From the NCBI RefSeq assembly GCF_004155535.1, contig NZ_RYUH01000015.1, forward strand, positions 1 through 64,000: a stretch of 64,000 nucleotides of DNA, written 5' to 3'. A program made the position numbers and the translations under genes. Below the pieces are notes generated by a model. It was not told where the DNA came from. It did not search any database and saw only the letters and a program-made list of their open reading frames with translations. This stretch comes from Bifidobacterium pseudolongum subsp. globosum. Its GTDB lineage: Bacteria > Actinomycetota > Actinomycetes > Actinomycetales > Bifidobacteriaceae. Below, one piece after another: positions 1-9,378 of the stretch. Each line of letters opens with the position of its first letter. Position 1 is the first letter of the stretch.

Positions 1-340
1 CAAACCCCCTCGGGTACCACACGGGCGGGCATCGGACTGGCAATCAAAAACCACAACCACACCAAAACAGCGCGATCATGGCAAGTAGTACAGTACACAC
101 TATTGAGTTCTCAAACCACCAAACACACCCACAACCCAACCCCGGGAACCCCGGCAAGCCATGAGCGGCAGCAAGAGAAAAACCTACACCAACCCCCACC
201 ACAACACAACCCACCGGCGTGTCGCAACCCCCACAACCCAACAACCACAACACATCCACCGGCGTGTCGCAAACACCCACAACACCAGAGGGGCGACTGC
301 AACGCAGCCGCCCCTCAGACAGACATTTCACCAGCACGCA
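1..340. other. Gene-free left-end region with C/A-rich strand bias
   Basis: I see no convincing gene here; the open frames are low-complexity Pro/His/Thr/Asn translations of a C- and A-rich plus strand with very little G. A TTGAG-TT-CTCAA element lies at 103-114 after CACACTA. I recall similar elements in spacers around stable-RNA genes of actinobacteria, so the region may flank an rRNA or tRNA cluster outside the window (inference). A 17-bp sequence is repeated exactly at 211-227 and 256-272. Confidence 0.6.
211..272. repeat. 17-bp direct repeat, two copies, 45-bp period
   Basis: CCACCGGCGTGTCGCAA occurs exactly at 211-227 and 256-272, separated by C/A-rich sequence. Two copies do not make a CRISPR array. 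It lies just downstream of the acyltransferase gene on the opposite strand, and no function is evident. Confidence 0.7.
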
Positions 341-1459
341 TCACTGCGCGGCGGAAGCCCCGCCGCCGGCCGGCGCGGTCAGCGGCCGCCCGCCTTCCAC
401 CTTGGCCTGCTCCTTCGCCTTGGCGAGCGTCGGGTAGAACCACGTGTTCACCACCGGCACGTAATACAACGCCCATGCACCCAGCAGGTCGATCACCAGA
501 TGAGCGCAGAACGCCACCGCCACGAGCGGTATGCCAATCGTCTTCGCGTGCAGTGTCACGAGCCACTCACCCCATGGCAGCACATCGTCTTCAATCAGAT
601 GCACGCACAGGATGGCGAGCGTGGCCTGGCCCGCGCGGCTGAGCACGGCGCCGATCCACTGCACATGGTCGAGCAGTTGGCACAGGCCGATGACGCACAA
701 GGTGCCGGCGATGCTGCCGACCGCCGCCATCACCGGATGCACCCCATAGTTGTTCATGGCCATGCTGAACCCGGTGAATTTCCAGATCGAGAGCGCCCAC
801 AACGCCACCGCCACAACCCAAATCCACGGGTACCTGCGCACGCGTCCCAGCACGTCGTACCGTTTGGCGAGCACACCCAAGTACACGAACGCCACCGCGC
901 ACATGCCCGACTGGAAGCTCCATGGCAGCCATACACTGCGGCTCGAGACCCAGCCCATCACAAAGCTGCCGGCCACCCAGCAGCCGGTATAGGGCATGCG
1001 TGCGAAGATGTGCATGAGCAGGCGCGCCCAGAACATGGCGAGCAGGAACCAGATGGCGCCGATGCGCCCCTGCACCTCCCACATCGTGTTGGCGGAGACG
1101 TCACCGGAGCCGTACCACGCGGCATCGGCCCAGAAGCGCATCATGTCACGCACGTTGAGGTGCCGCAGTTTGGCCATCACGCCGGCGCCCACGACCACGA
1201 GGCACGCCGTGATGGCATAGGTGAGCACAAGCTGTTTGCCTTCTTTGCGCCACTGGAAATCACGCTCGGGGTGCATGAAGTACCCGGCGATCAGAAAGAA
1301 CAGCGGCATATGGAACGAAAAGCACGTTGCCATGGCCCATTGCGCCGTGTTCGACGGCTCCACGAATATCGATTCGATGGCGGCATGACCGAGCACCACG
1401 CATAGGATGCCGATGCCCTTGGCCATATCGAAAAAACGGATCCGCTGCACAGCCGGCAT
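341..1459 (-). CDS. Acyltransferase family 3 membrane protein
   Basis: 372-residue polytopic membrane protein of the acyltransferase-3 (OafA/OpgC-like) type, which moves acyl groups, often acetyl, onto extracytoplasmic sugars. The N-terminus (about residues 5-30, R-I-R-F-F-D-M-A-K-G-I-G-I-L followed by V-L-G-H) carries the family's Arg and catalytic-type His. About ten hydrophobic segments follow, including F-H-M-P-L-F-F-L-I-A-G-Y-F, a typical second motif. The start at 1459 is chosen because the protein begins there with the family motif and a purine-rich GAGAAGGGA lies upstream; the longer open frame runs into an antisense frame of glf. It lies 80 bp downstream of glf on the same strand, so cotranscription and a role in acylating the galactofuranose polymer are plausible. 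Acceptor and acyl donor cannot be read from sequence. Confidence 0.85.
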   Translation of the reverse strand: MPAVQRIRFFDMAKGIGILCVVLGHAAIESIFVEPSNTAQWAMATCFSFHMPLFFLIAGYFMHPERDFQWRKEGKQLVLTYAITACLVVVGAGVMAKLRHLNVRDMMRFWADAAWYGSGDVSANTMWEVQGRIGAIWFLLAMFWARLLMHIFARMPYTGCWVAGSFVMGWVSSRSVWLPWSFQSGMCAVAFVYLGVLAKRYDVLGRVRRYPWIWVVAVALWALSIWKFTGFSMAMNNYGVHPVMAAVGSIAGTLCVIGLCQLLDHVQWIGAVLSRAGQATLAILCVHLIEDDVLPWGEWLVTLHAKTIGIPLVAVAFCAHLVIDLLGAWALYYVPVVNTWFYPTLAKAKEQAKVEGGRPLTAPAGGGASAAQ

Positions 1460-1539
1460 CCTTGGTTCCCTTCTCTCCCACGCACAACACGCGGGCCGGG
1501 AACAGTGCCCGGCCCGCGTGCGCTTCAGCCTGTTGCGGA

Positions 1540-2807
<1,268 letters not shown>

Positions 2808-2890
2808 AATGGTAGAGCTACCCTAGGAAACAATGCAGCGGCCTTCTGGACCCATACGATGCCTACTTGTCACGAACCGAGGAATCCACC

Positions 2891-4501
2891 ATGCAGCTTT
2901 CGACGCAGTCCCCGCACAGCACGCGCGCACAGCAACACAAGACACGTGAATCGCACGGCTTCCGACGTGCGTTTGTCCTGCTGCTCGCCCTGTGCATGTC
3001 CGTCTGCGCGGGCGCTTGCGGCGCGCGCCCCGATGCGGGCGGCGCATCCGCCACCGCCACAGGCGCACCTGCATCCAGCACTGTGGCGGTGACCCTGCAG
3101 CCGTATTTCGCGGAGCACATGGTGCTGCAACGCGAGGCGCCCATCACGATCAGCGGGCTCATCGCACGCCAAGACGGCGATGTGGACGCGTCAAAGCTCG
3201 AAGTCTCACTCACCGGCGACGGCGCCAAACACACCGGCACCGCCACCGTGGCGAAGGGCCGGTTCACCGCCACGATCGATCCCCTGCCGGCGAGCGAGAC
3301 CCCGTATGCACTCACGATCGCGTACGACGGCCGCTCGGTGTTTCATCTTGACGAGGTGTACATGGGCGACGTGTTCGTGGCGAGCGGACAGTCCAACATG
3401 GAGCTCAACTACCAGCAGTACTACGGCACCGAGCAGCAGGCGCGCGAGAACCTGAGGTCCGCGTTCACGCTCGACGACTTGCCCGAGTTGGTGAACGACC
3501 CGGGCATCCACTTCGTCCGTGCGGCACATGACACCACCAGCGTGGATTTTCCGATGGACAGCGTCATGGACGGCCAATGGAAGCCATGCACGGGTTCGAA
3601 CGCGCAGTATCTGGGGTATCTGCCGCAGTTCTTTGCGCAACAGCTACGCGCCCGCGAGCCGCATGTGCCGGTGGGCATCATACAGACTTCGTGGGGCGGC
3701 ACGCCGATCAGCAGCCATGTGCCGGGAGGGAGAATCTACAAGAACCACATCGAGCCATTGCGCGGCATGCGCATCGCCGGCGTGCTGTGGTACCAGGGGT
3801 GCAATGACGCGTGGCAGCTGCAGAACGCGCTCGAATACGAGGCGCGGTTCAGCACGCTCATCAACGATTACCGCGCCGTGTTCGCAGACCCGGACCTGCC
3901 GTTTTTGTATGTGCAGCTCGCACGATGGGGCGGCGCGCAGTACACGCAGTATGTGCGCCAAGCGCAGCTTGACACGCTTACCGATTCCAATCTCAAGAGC
4001 ACATCCAATCTGGGGATGACCGTCGCCATCGACACCGACAAAGGCACATCCTCGGTGATTCACCCGCTCGGCAAAGACATCATCGCCGCTCGCATGGCCG
4101 ACCAGTGGCATGCGATCCGCGCGCACAAGGCGATTCCCTCCGGCCCGATCGCCGCAGCCGCACGCCGCGCCGGCGACGGCACGGTGCAACTGACATTCCA
4201 GAGCGGCACCGCGCAGGGATTGCGCGCGATGAAACCGGATTATTCGCTCTCGGCGAGCGCCGACGCGGTGGCGACCGCCACGTCGCAACCGGTGGAAGGG
4301 TTCGAAGTGGCCGATTCCAGTGGCGAGTTCCGCAAGGCCACGGCCTCGATCGACGGCAGCACCGTCACATTGCGCTGCCCGCAGGTGCGCACGATCAGCC
4401 AGGTGCGGTACCTGTGGGCCGGCGAGCCGCACAGCGATAGTTTGCTGTACAACGCGAGCGCCCTGCCGGCGAGTCCGTTCATCCTTGCGGTTTCGCGGTG
4501 A
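2891..4501 (+). CDS. Secreted SGNH/sialate O-acetylesterase-like carbohydrate esterase
   Basis: 536-residue exported esterase of the sialate O-acetylesterase (SASA) family of SGNH hydrolases, which remove O-acyl groups from sugars. A basic n-region is followed by a hydrophobic stretch (about residues 27-42); a Cys after A-G-A could be a lipid anchor, but the lipobox is not canonical. The nucleophile block G-Q-S-N-M lies at about residues 166-170. The second block is W-Y-Q-G-C-N-D (the usual form is W-Y-Q-G-E-x-N), and the distal His block is around D-K-G-T-S-S-V-I-H-P. The start at 2891 is preferred because GAGGA lies 8 nt upstream. It is divergent from glf and the acyltransferase, so it may trim acyl groups from the cell's own wall glycan. 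A dietary-glycan role is equally possible. Confidence 0.8.
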   Translation: MQLSTQSPHSTRAQQHKTRESHGFRRAFVLLLALCMSVCAGACGARPDAGGASATATGAPASSTVAVTLQPYFAEHMVLQREAPITISGLIARQDGDVDASKLEVSLTGDGAKHTGTATVAKGRFTATIDPLPASETPYALTIAYDGRSVFHLDEVYMGDVFVASGQSNMELNYQQYYGTEQQARENLRSAFTLDDLPELVNDPGIHFVRAAHDTTSVDFPMDSVMDGQWKPCTGSNAQYLGYLPQFFAQQLRAREPHVPVGIIQTSWGGTPISSHVPGGRIYKNHIEPLRGMRIAGVLWYQGCNDAWQLQNALEYEARFSTLINDYRAVFADPDLPFLYVQLARWGGAQYTQYVRQAQLDTLTDSNLKSTSNLGMTVAIDTDKGTSSVIHPLGKDIIAARMADQWHAIRAHKAIPSGPIAAAARRAGDGTVQLTFQSGTAQGLRAMKPDYSLSASADAVATATSQPVEGFEVADSSGEFRKATASIDGSTVTLRCPQVRTISQVRYLWAGEPHSDSLLYNASALPASPFILAVSR

Positions 4502-4573
4502 ACGGGCCGGCGGCGTTCGCTCAAGGCGTGGAAATGCACGCGCCTGCACATCGCTTCGTCATTGTGTGTGGTT

Positions 4574-4579
4574 TACGAT
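4574..4579 (+). promoter_or_regulatory. -10 TACGAT, 6 nt before a GTG start (probable leaderless mRNA)
   Basis: TACGAT ends 6 nt before GTG 4586. With a usual 6-7 nt -10-to-start distance, transcription would begin at or next to the initiation codon. No Shine-Dalgarno sequence is present. Confidence 0.5.
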
Positions 4580-4585
4580 GGAACC

Positions 4586-5614
4586 GTGAAGAAGTCGGAC
4601 CAGCAACCCACACGCGAACTGCCTCCATTCACACTGCTTATGTCGGTGTATGGTGGCAACACGCTTCGCGAGCTCGAGCGCGCCGTGCAGTCGGGCACGA
4701 TCGAGCAGACGCTGCCGCCTGCGCAACTCGTGATCGTGCGCGACGGCCCGGTGCCCGACGACATCCAGCGGTACCTCGATTCGCTGCCCTCCACGATGGC
4801 AGTGTGGTTCGCCGTCGAGCACCCGGACATGCCCGCCCCCACCGTCACGGTGGTGCCGCTCGAGGAGAACCATGGGCTCGCCCACGCGCTCAACGTGGGG
4901 CTTGAGCATTGCCTGTACGAATACATCGCACGTGCGGATTGCGACGACGTCTCGCTGCCGAACCGTTTCGCCACTATCATCCCGCAATTCGTCGCGTCGT
5001 CACGCGCGGCGTCGCATGCGCGGGCGGACGGCTCGGGCAATGTGGATGTGCTGGGCAGTGCGATCCGCGAATTCAGCGACGACGAGCGCGAACCCGGGCA
5101 GGTGCGCCTGCTGCCGGCGGAAGGCGCCGAACTCGCGAAATACGCGCGACTGCAGTCACCGATCCACCACCCGAGCGTCGTGTTCCGCAAATCCGCGGTG
5201 ATCGCGGCGGGTGGCTACCCCGAAGACGCCGGCCGGTTCGAGGATTACATGCTGTGGGAGCGCATGATGCTCAACCATGCGCAGTTCCTCAACGTGCCCG
5301 AGCCGCTTGTGCTCTACCGCACGAACAAAGAGGCGTATGAGCGGCGCGGCGGATTCTCGATGTTCGTCGAGGAATGCCGCCTGCAGTGGCGGTTCATGCG
5401 CGACGGATTCACCACACCATGGCAGTTCCTGCGCAATGTGGCCGTGCGCGCGGCGTACCGGCTCACGCCGATGGCGATCCGCCGCCGCGCCTACCATGCA
5501 ATCGTCGACAAGCGCAATGGTGAGCTTGCGGCTGCGCCCGAGCAGCCGGAGCCACCGAAGCGCGGCCGGCACAGCGCGCCGGGCAACCCTGAAGACGCGT
5601 CGAACGCGTCCTAA
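4586..5614 (+). CDS. Glycosyltransferase family 2
   Basis: 342-residue cytoplasmic GT-A fold glycosyltransferase. The N-terminal nucleotide-sugar domain begins F-T-L-L-M-S-V-Y, contains an N-H-G-L-A-H-A-L-N-V-G-L block around residue 100, and a D-x-D-type metal site A-D-C-D-D. The later E-D-Y-x-L-W-x-R block is typical of GT2 enzymes that extend wall polysaccharides. The C-terminal tail is basic and low-complexity. GTG 4586 is chosen because it sits at the predicted transcript start and the longer frame begins only with rare TTG. It is convergent with the next GT2 gene, and the two stop codons overlap. Donor and acceptor are unknown; it probably acts on the wall glycan made by its neighbours. 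Confidence 0.85.
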   Translation: MKKSDQQPTRELPPFTLLMSVYGGNTLRELERAVQSGTIEQTLPPAQLVIVRDGPVPDDIQRYLDSLPSTMAVWFAVEHPDMPAPTVTVVPLEENHGLAHALNVGLEHCLYEYIARADCDDVSLPNRFATIIPQFVASSRAASHARADGSGNVDVLGSAIREFSDDEREPGQVRLLPAEGAELAKYARLQSPIHHPSVVFRKSAVIAAGGYPEDAGRFEDYMLWERMMLNHAQFLNVPEPLVLYRTNKEAYERRGGFSMFVEECRLQWRFMRDGFTTPWQFLRNVAVRAAYRLTPMAIRRRAYHAIVDKRNGELAAAPEQPEPPKRGRHSAPGNPEDASNAS

Positions 5615-6663
5615 TCGCGGGCGGGTACGCTTTCGCACGCGCGCACGGCGCGGTTCACTGCGGCGTCGCCGAAATCGATGCGCGTATTGCGTTCGGGCGT
5701 GGTATGCCAACCGTCATGCCAACCGCGGCGCAGGCAGTCGGCGATGACCGTGCGGTCCGGCGAGCGCAGCCATGTCAGCGCCCAGCGGCGTACGGTCTTC
5801 AGCAGGAACAGCACACGTTCGGCGCGCGTGAAATTGCCGCGCGACTCGCGCCACAGCCAGATCTTGTTGCGCACCTCGTTGTAGAAGCGTGCGCCCGGGT
5901 CGGCGTCGCTCGAACCGAAGACCTTCGTCTTGTGCACCACTTCGCTCGCGGGCACATAGTAGCTGATGTGCCGTTTGAGCAGCGCGGTGGTGTATTCGTA
6001 GTCGTCGTTCCACAGAAAATACGCGGTTTTGGGCAGCCGGCGCATGGCGGCGACCGTGTCCGCGTTAAGCAGGCACGAGACGAACGAAAGCGAGCGCGTC
6101 TGGTAGGCGGAAGGGAAACCGCGCAGTTTCGCGCCGCCCTTCGCAGGGTGCGTGCGGGGGCGCGGCTTGTTCATCAGGTGTTCGCGGCCGTCGGTCCACA
6201 CGGCCTTCGACCCCAAGGCCACCGGCACGCGGCCGTTCTGCGCGACGCACGCGTCGGAGGCACGCAGCAGCTCCTCGAGCGCGTTGGGCAGCGGCACGGT
6301 GTCGTCGTCCATGAGCCACACGTCGTGCACGAGGCCCGGTTGCGGCTCATAGCCGCCCATGCGGTAACCGGCGCCGGATTCGTGCGGGCCGAGCGGCTGC
6401 ATGAGCGGCTCGACGGCGAGCGCGATTCCCGCAGTGAAGCCGCCCGCGCCGCCCACATTGCGCGGCAGCGCCACCACGCGCGTGGGGATGGCGGTGCGCG
6501 CGGCGAAACGGCGGCCCACGGCGAGCGCGCCGTCGGTGCTGGCGTTGTCGATGATGATCAGGCGGTCGGGTTGGCGCGTCTGCCGGTCGATGCCGGCGAG
6601 GCATTCGGCAAGCAGGTCTTCGCGATTGTACGAGACCACGACGGCGGTGACGGAATAACGCAT
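5611..6663 (-). CDS. GlfT1-like galactofuranosyltransferase (GT2)
   Basis: 350-residue GT2 enzyme. It starts V-T-A-V-V-V-S-Y-N-R-E-D-L and has D-N-A-S-T-D, then N-V-G-G-A-G-G-F, a block typical of galactofuranosyl/rhamnosyltransferases. The metal site is L-M-D-D-D-T, and W-N-D-D-Y-E-Y lies in the acceptor region. The pattern resembles mycobacterial GlfT1, which adds the first Galf residues to the lipid-linked primer. Assignment to galactofuranose rather than rhamnose is inference, supported by glf and three GlfT2-like genes in the window. The start at 6663 is only 6 nt from a TATGCT hexamer, so the mRNA is probably leaderless. Confidence 0.8.
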   Translation of the reverse strand: MRYSVTAVVVSYNREDLLAECLAGIDRQTRQPDRLIIIDNASTDGALAVGRRFAARTAIPTRVVALPRNVGGAGGFTAGIALAVEPLMQPLGPHESGAGYRMGGYEPQPGLVHDVWLMDDDTVPLPNALEELLRASDACVAQNGRVPVALGSKAVWTDGREHLMNKPRPRTHPAKGGAKLRGFPSAYQTRSLSFVSCLLNADTVAAMRRLPKTAYFLWNDDYEYTTALLKRHISYYVPASEVVHKTKVFGSSDADPGARFYNEVRNKIWLWRESRGNFTRAERVLFLLKTVRRWALTWLRSPDRTVIADCLRRGWHDGWHTTPERNTRIDFGDAAVNRAVRACESVPARD

Positions 6664-6669
6664 GGCTCC

Positions 6670-6675
6670 AGCATA
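6670..6675 (-). promoter_or_regulatory. -10 TATGCT, 6 nt before an ATG (probable leaderless mRNA)
   Basis: On the minus strand TATGCT is followed by GGAGCC and then ATG 6663. The GGAG is too close to the start to work as a normal ribosome-binding site. Confidence 0.5.
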
Positions 6676-6713
6676 CCCGGGGCGCGTGTGCTGGCGCTAT
6701 CGGCCACGCTGAC

Positions 6714-6719
6714 TACAAT
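6714..6719 (+). promoter_or_regulatory. Candidate -10 (TACAAT) for the LtaS-like gene
   Basis: TACAAT lies about 85 nt before the chosen start of the phosphoglycerol transferase-like gene, in the divergent region with the GlfT1-like gene. The -35 is not recognisable. Confidence 0.35.
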
Positions 6720-6804
6720 GCTGATGCACGGCTGCGCGCCATTGAGAGAATGACCAAGGCGATTGGCGCAGCTGTGTGCAGTGTTTGTGGAAAGGCAATA
6801 CCGT

Positions 6805-9354
6805 ATGAGTAGTTCGATCAGGCGCCATCACCACCGCCACACCGGCACCCGTCTGCGCAGGCTGCACGACGCGAAAATCGAACGCATCAGACGGCGGCAC
6901 CGTGCCGACCGCACACCCACGCCCATGGCCGGGGGCCGCATTGCTACGGCTGGCACCACTATCACCACCGTACTGGGCACTTCCCAAATCGCTACGGGTA
7001 GTGTCTCTTCTGCTACGGGTAGTGCTTTAGCCTCGACGGGCCCTGCAGAAACGGCCATTTTCAGCGGAAAATCTCCGAAGGAGAGCGGGAAAAACACTAC
7101 CCGTAGCAAAGAAGGCACTGCCCGTAGCAAGCATACCAAGACAGAGGGCACTGTGGATGCGGCGAATGGCACGAACGGCAACGCCGAGAACGGTGAGGGC
7201 AAGCCTGTCGATGCTGTGGATTGGCGCAAGCACCCGATCCGCGCCTGGCGCGCACGATATGACCAGTACAAGCAGACCAGGTTCTACCAGACCTGGGCCA
7301 AGCGCCCGAAGTTCTCGTATGGCGCGTACGTGGTGATCATGTTCGTGCTCATCGAGATGGCGAACATGTTCCTGCTGTGGAGCGTGGTGCCGCAACTCAC
7401 CTATGACCCGACAGCGGAAGACGGCCTGGTGATGCAGGTCATGGATGGCACATACCATTGGCTGGCCAACACCTCCGGCATCCTCAACTTCTTCGCGCTT
7501 GGCATCCTGTATCTGATCTGCGTCACCGTGACCAACCGCTTCTGGATCGGCACGGCGGTGTTCGGCGCGATCGCCGGCATCACCGCATTCGCGGGCAAAG
7601 TCAAGGTCGCCATGCGCGGCGAACCGATCATCCCTTCCGATCTGGGGTTCCTGACCGGCAATGGTGGCGGCGGTGAGCATGTCACCTCATTCGTGACCGA
7701 CGACCTGCGCACCACCATCAACGCCGGCGTTTCGCTCGTTGTCTGGTTTGTGGTGCTCTGCCTGCTGTTGCAGCTCATCGACCGGCGCTCCGCTTTCATC
7801 CATTGCTCGTGGCGCCACCCGATCGCGAACGCCAAGAACACCTTCGGGCTCGTCTGCCGCATCCTCGCGCCGGTGTTGAGCGTCTGGCTCATGGTCTCGT
7901 ATGCCACCGGCCTTGCGATCCCCGGCTCGCGCACGCGCGAACTCGCTGATGACGTCGGCTATATTCCACGCCTGTGGAACGTCATGGACGATGCCCAGCA
8001 AGCTGGTGCCACAACCACATTCCTCAGCCTGACGAATGTGAAGGCGATGGATGATGAGCCCGGCTACAACGAACAGGCGATGAAGGCCATCGCACAGCGC
8101 TACAGGCAGGCCGCCGCACGCATCAACGCGGAACGGTCGAGCACACTCACGGACAACACCGTGATCATGGTGCTCTCCGAATCGTTCTCCGACCCCAACC
8201 GCGTGCCGGGCGTGCATTTCAACACCGACCCCATGCCGTTCATCCGCTCGCTTGGCGACGTGACGACGTCGGGGCTCATGCTTTCACCAGGATATGGCGG
8301 TGGTACCGCGAACATCGAGTTCCAACAGATGACCGGCCTGAGCATGGCGAATTTCAGTGACACCATGCTCTCGCCGTACCAGCAGCTTGTGCCGACACGC
8401 CCCGAGATGTATTCGTTCAACCAGATGTGGAACCAGGCATGCGGCTCCACAAGCTGCTCGGTCGGCTTCCATCCCTTCCTCCAAAGCTTCTATCTGCGTG
8501 GCGCGAACTATAAGAAGTTCGGTTTCTCTCACCTGTACACGCTCGACAGCGACCCGAAGATCACGCACGCGGGCACCTACCACGGTGCGGTGGCCAATTC
8601 AGACAATGTAACCGACGAAGAGGCCTACAAGAACGTGGTCGAAGAGGTACGTTCCAACACCTCCGGCGACAAACCGGCCCAGTACATCGAGCTCGTGACG
8701 ATGCAGAACCATTCGCCCTACCCGGACCTGTACGGCGGTGAGAACGAATTCCACGCCGCGAACGATTCGCAGGGCGTGCCGGGCAACGAGATGGGCGTGC
8801 ACTCCGAATACGCCAAGGGCGTGCAGCGCACCGACGAGGCCACCGAGCGGTTCCTCAACGACCTCGACGCCATCGACAGCCCGATCACCGTGGTGTTCTA
8901 CGGCGACCATCTGCCCGGCATCTACACGACCGCCTCGCAAAACACGAAGAACAATCTCGCGCTCCACGAGACGAACTACTTCATCTGGTCGAACGCCGCC
9001 TCGAAATCGCACGACACCAAGCTGCCCGAAGCAGATGCCGCCTACACGTCGTCGAACTTCTTCATGGCGCAGACGGCGCAACAGCTCGATTCGAAGATCT
9101 CGCCGTACCTGGCGCTGCTCGACGAGCTGCATGCCGCAGTCCCCGCGATCTCACGCGCGTCCACGAACATGGGCGAATGGGAGACCGAGGACGCGCCGAC
9201 GTACCTGAACAGCGAAGGCGAGCCGATCGACCCAAAGTCGCTCTCCGCAGAAGCCAAACAGCTGCTCGACGACTACCGCATGGTGCAGTACGACATGACG
9301 GTGGGCGAGAATTACCTGCAGCAGATGGGATTCATGGATCTGCCGAAGCAGTGA
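6805..9354 (+). CDS. LtaS-like phosphoglycerol transferase (sulfatase fold membrane protein)
   Basis: 849-residue membrane enzyme of the LtaS/alkaline-phosphatase superfamily, which moves glycerophosphate from phosphatidylglycerol to a glycan or lipid. A basic, low-complexity cytoplasmic N-terminus (about 1-165) precedes about four to five transmembrane segments (about 170-390) and a large extracytoplasmic catalytic domain. Metal and catalytic elements are L-S-E-S-F-S-D-P (metal Glu), G-Y-G-G-G-T-A-N-I-E-F (nucleophile-type Thr) and F-Y-G-D-H-L-P-G (metal Asp-His). The start at 6805 follows GGAAAGG; the upstream frame lacks support. It lies directly before a GlfT2-like gene. Bifidobacterial lipoglycan is reported to carry single glycerophosphate side chains on galactofuranan, so this may be the decorating enzyme (inference). 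The DNA for residues 55-110 contains repeated and inverted 13-mers. Confidence 0.88.
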   Translation: MSSSIRRHHHRHTGTRLRRLHDAKIERIRRRHRADRTPTPMAGGRIATAGTTITTVLGTSQIATGSVSSATGSALASTGPAETAIFSGKSPKESGKNTTRSKEGTARSKHTKTEGTVDAANGTNGNAENGEGKPVDAVDWRKHPIRAWRARYDQYKQTRFYQTWAKRPKFSYGAYVVIMFVLIEMANMFLLWSVVPQLTYDPTAEDGLVMQVMDGTYHWLANTSGILNFFALGILYLICVTVTNRFWIGTAVFGAIAGITAFAGKVKVAMRGEPIIPSDLGFLTGNGGGGEHVTSFVTDDLRTTINAGVSLVVWFVVLCLLLQLIDRRSAFIHCSWRHPIANAKNTFGLVCRILAPVLSVWLMVSYATGLAIPGSRTRELADDVGYIPRLWNVMDDAQQAGATTTFLSLTNVKAMDDEPGYNEQAMKAIAQRYRQAAARINAERSSTLTDNTVIMVLSESFSDPNRVPGVHFNTDPMPFIRSLGDVTTSGLMLSPGYGGGTANIEFQQMTGLSMANFSDTMLSPYQQLVPTRPEMYSFNQMWNQACGSTSCSVGFHPFLQSFYLRGANYKKFGFSHLYTLDSDPKITHAGTYHGAVANSDNVTDEEAYKNVVEEVRSNTSGDKPAQYIELVTMQNHSPYPDLYGGENEFHAANDSQGVPGNEMGVHSEYAKGVQRTDEATERFLNDLDAIDSPITVVFYGDHLPGIYTTASQNTKNNLALHETNYFIWSNAASKSHDTKLPEADAAYTSSNFFMAQTAQQLDSKISPYLALLDELHAAVPAISRASTNMGEWETEDAPTYLNSEGEPIDPKSLSAEAKQLLDDYRMVQYDMTVGENYLQQMGFMDLPKQ
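6991..7128. repeat. Two direct and two inverted 13-bp repeats inside the LtaS-like gene
   Basis: GCTACGGGTAGTG occurs at 6991-7003 and 7012-7024. Its reverse complement CACTACCCGTAGC is at 7095-7107, with a one-base variant at 7116-7128. The copies could pair into a hairpin with a 13-bp stem in the mRNA or DNA. They encode a Thr/Ser/Gly-rich stretch of the variable cytoplasmic N-terminus. Confidence 0.85.
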
Positions 9355-9365
9355 GCCGCTGTCGT

Positions 9366-9371
9366 TATACT
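9366..9371 (+). promoter_or_regulatory. -10 TATACT, 7 nt before an ATG (probable leaderless mRNA)
   Basis: The 24-bp gap between the LtaS-like gene and the next gene contains TATACT followed by GGGGCGT and ATG 9379. There is no ribosome-binding site. The GlfT2-like gene therefore likely has its own start site within this gap. Confidence 0.6.
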
Positions 9372-9378
9372 GGGGCGT

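Noticed and set aside
211-272. Possible CRISPR array
   Set aside because: Only two 17-bp units, no further copies, and no cas genes in the window.
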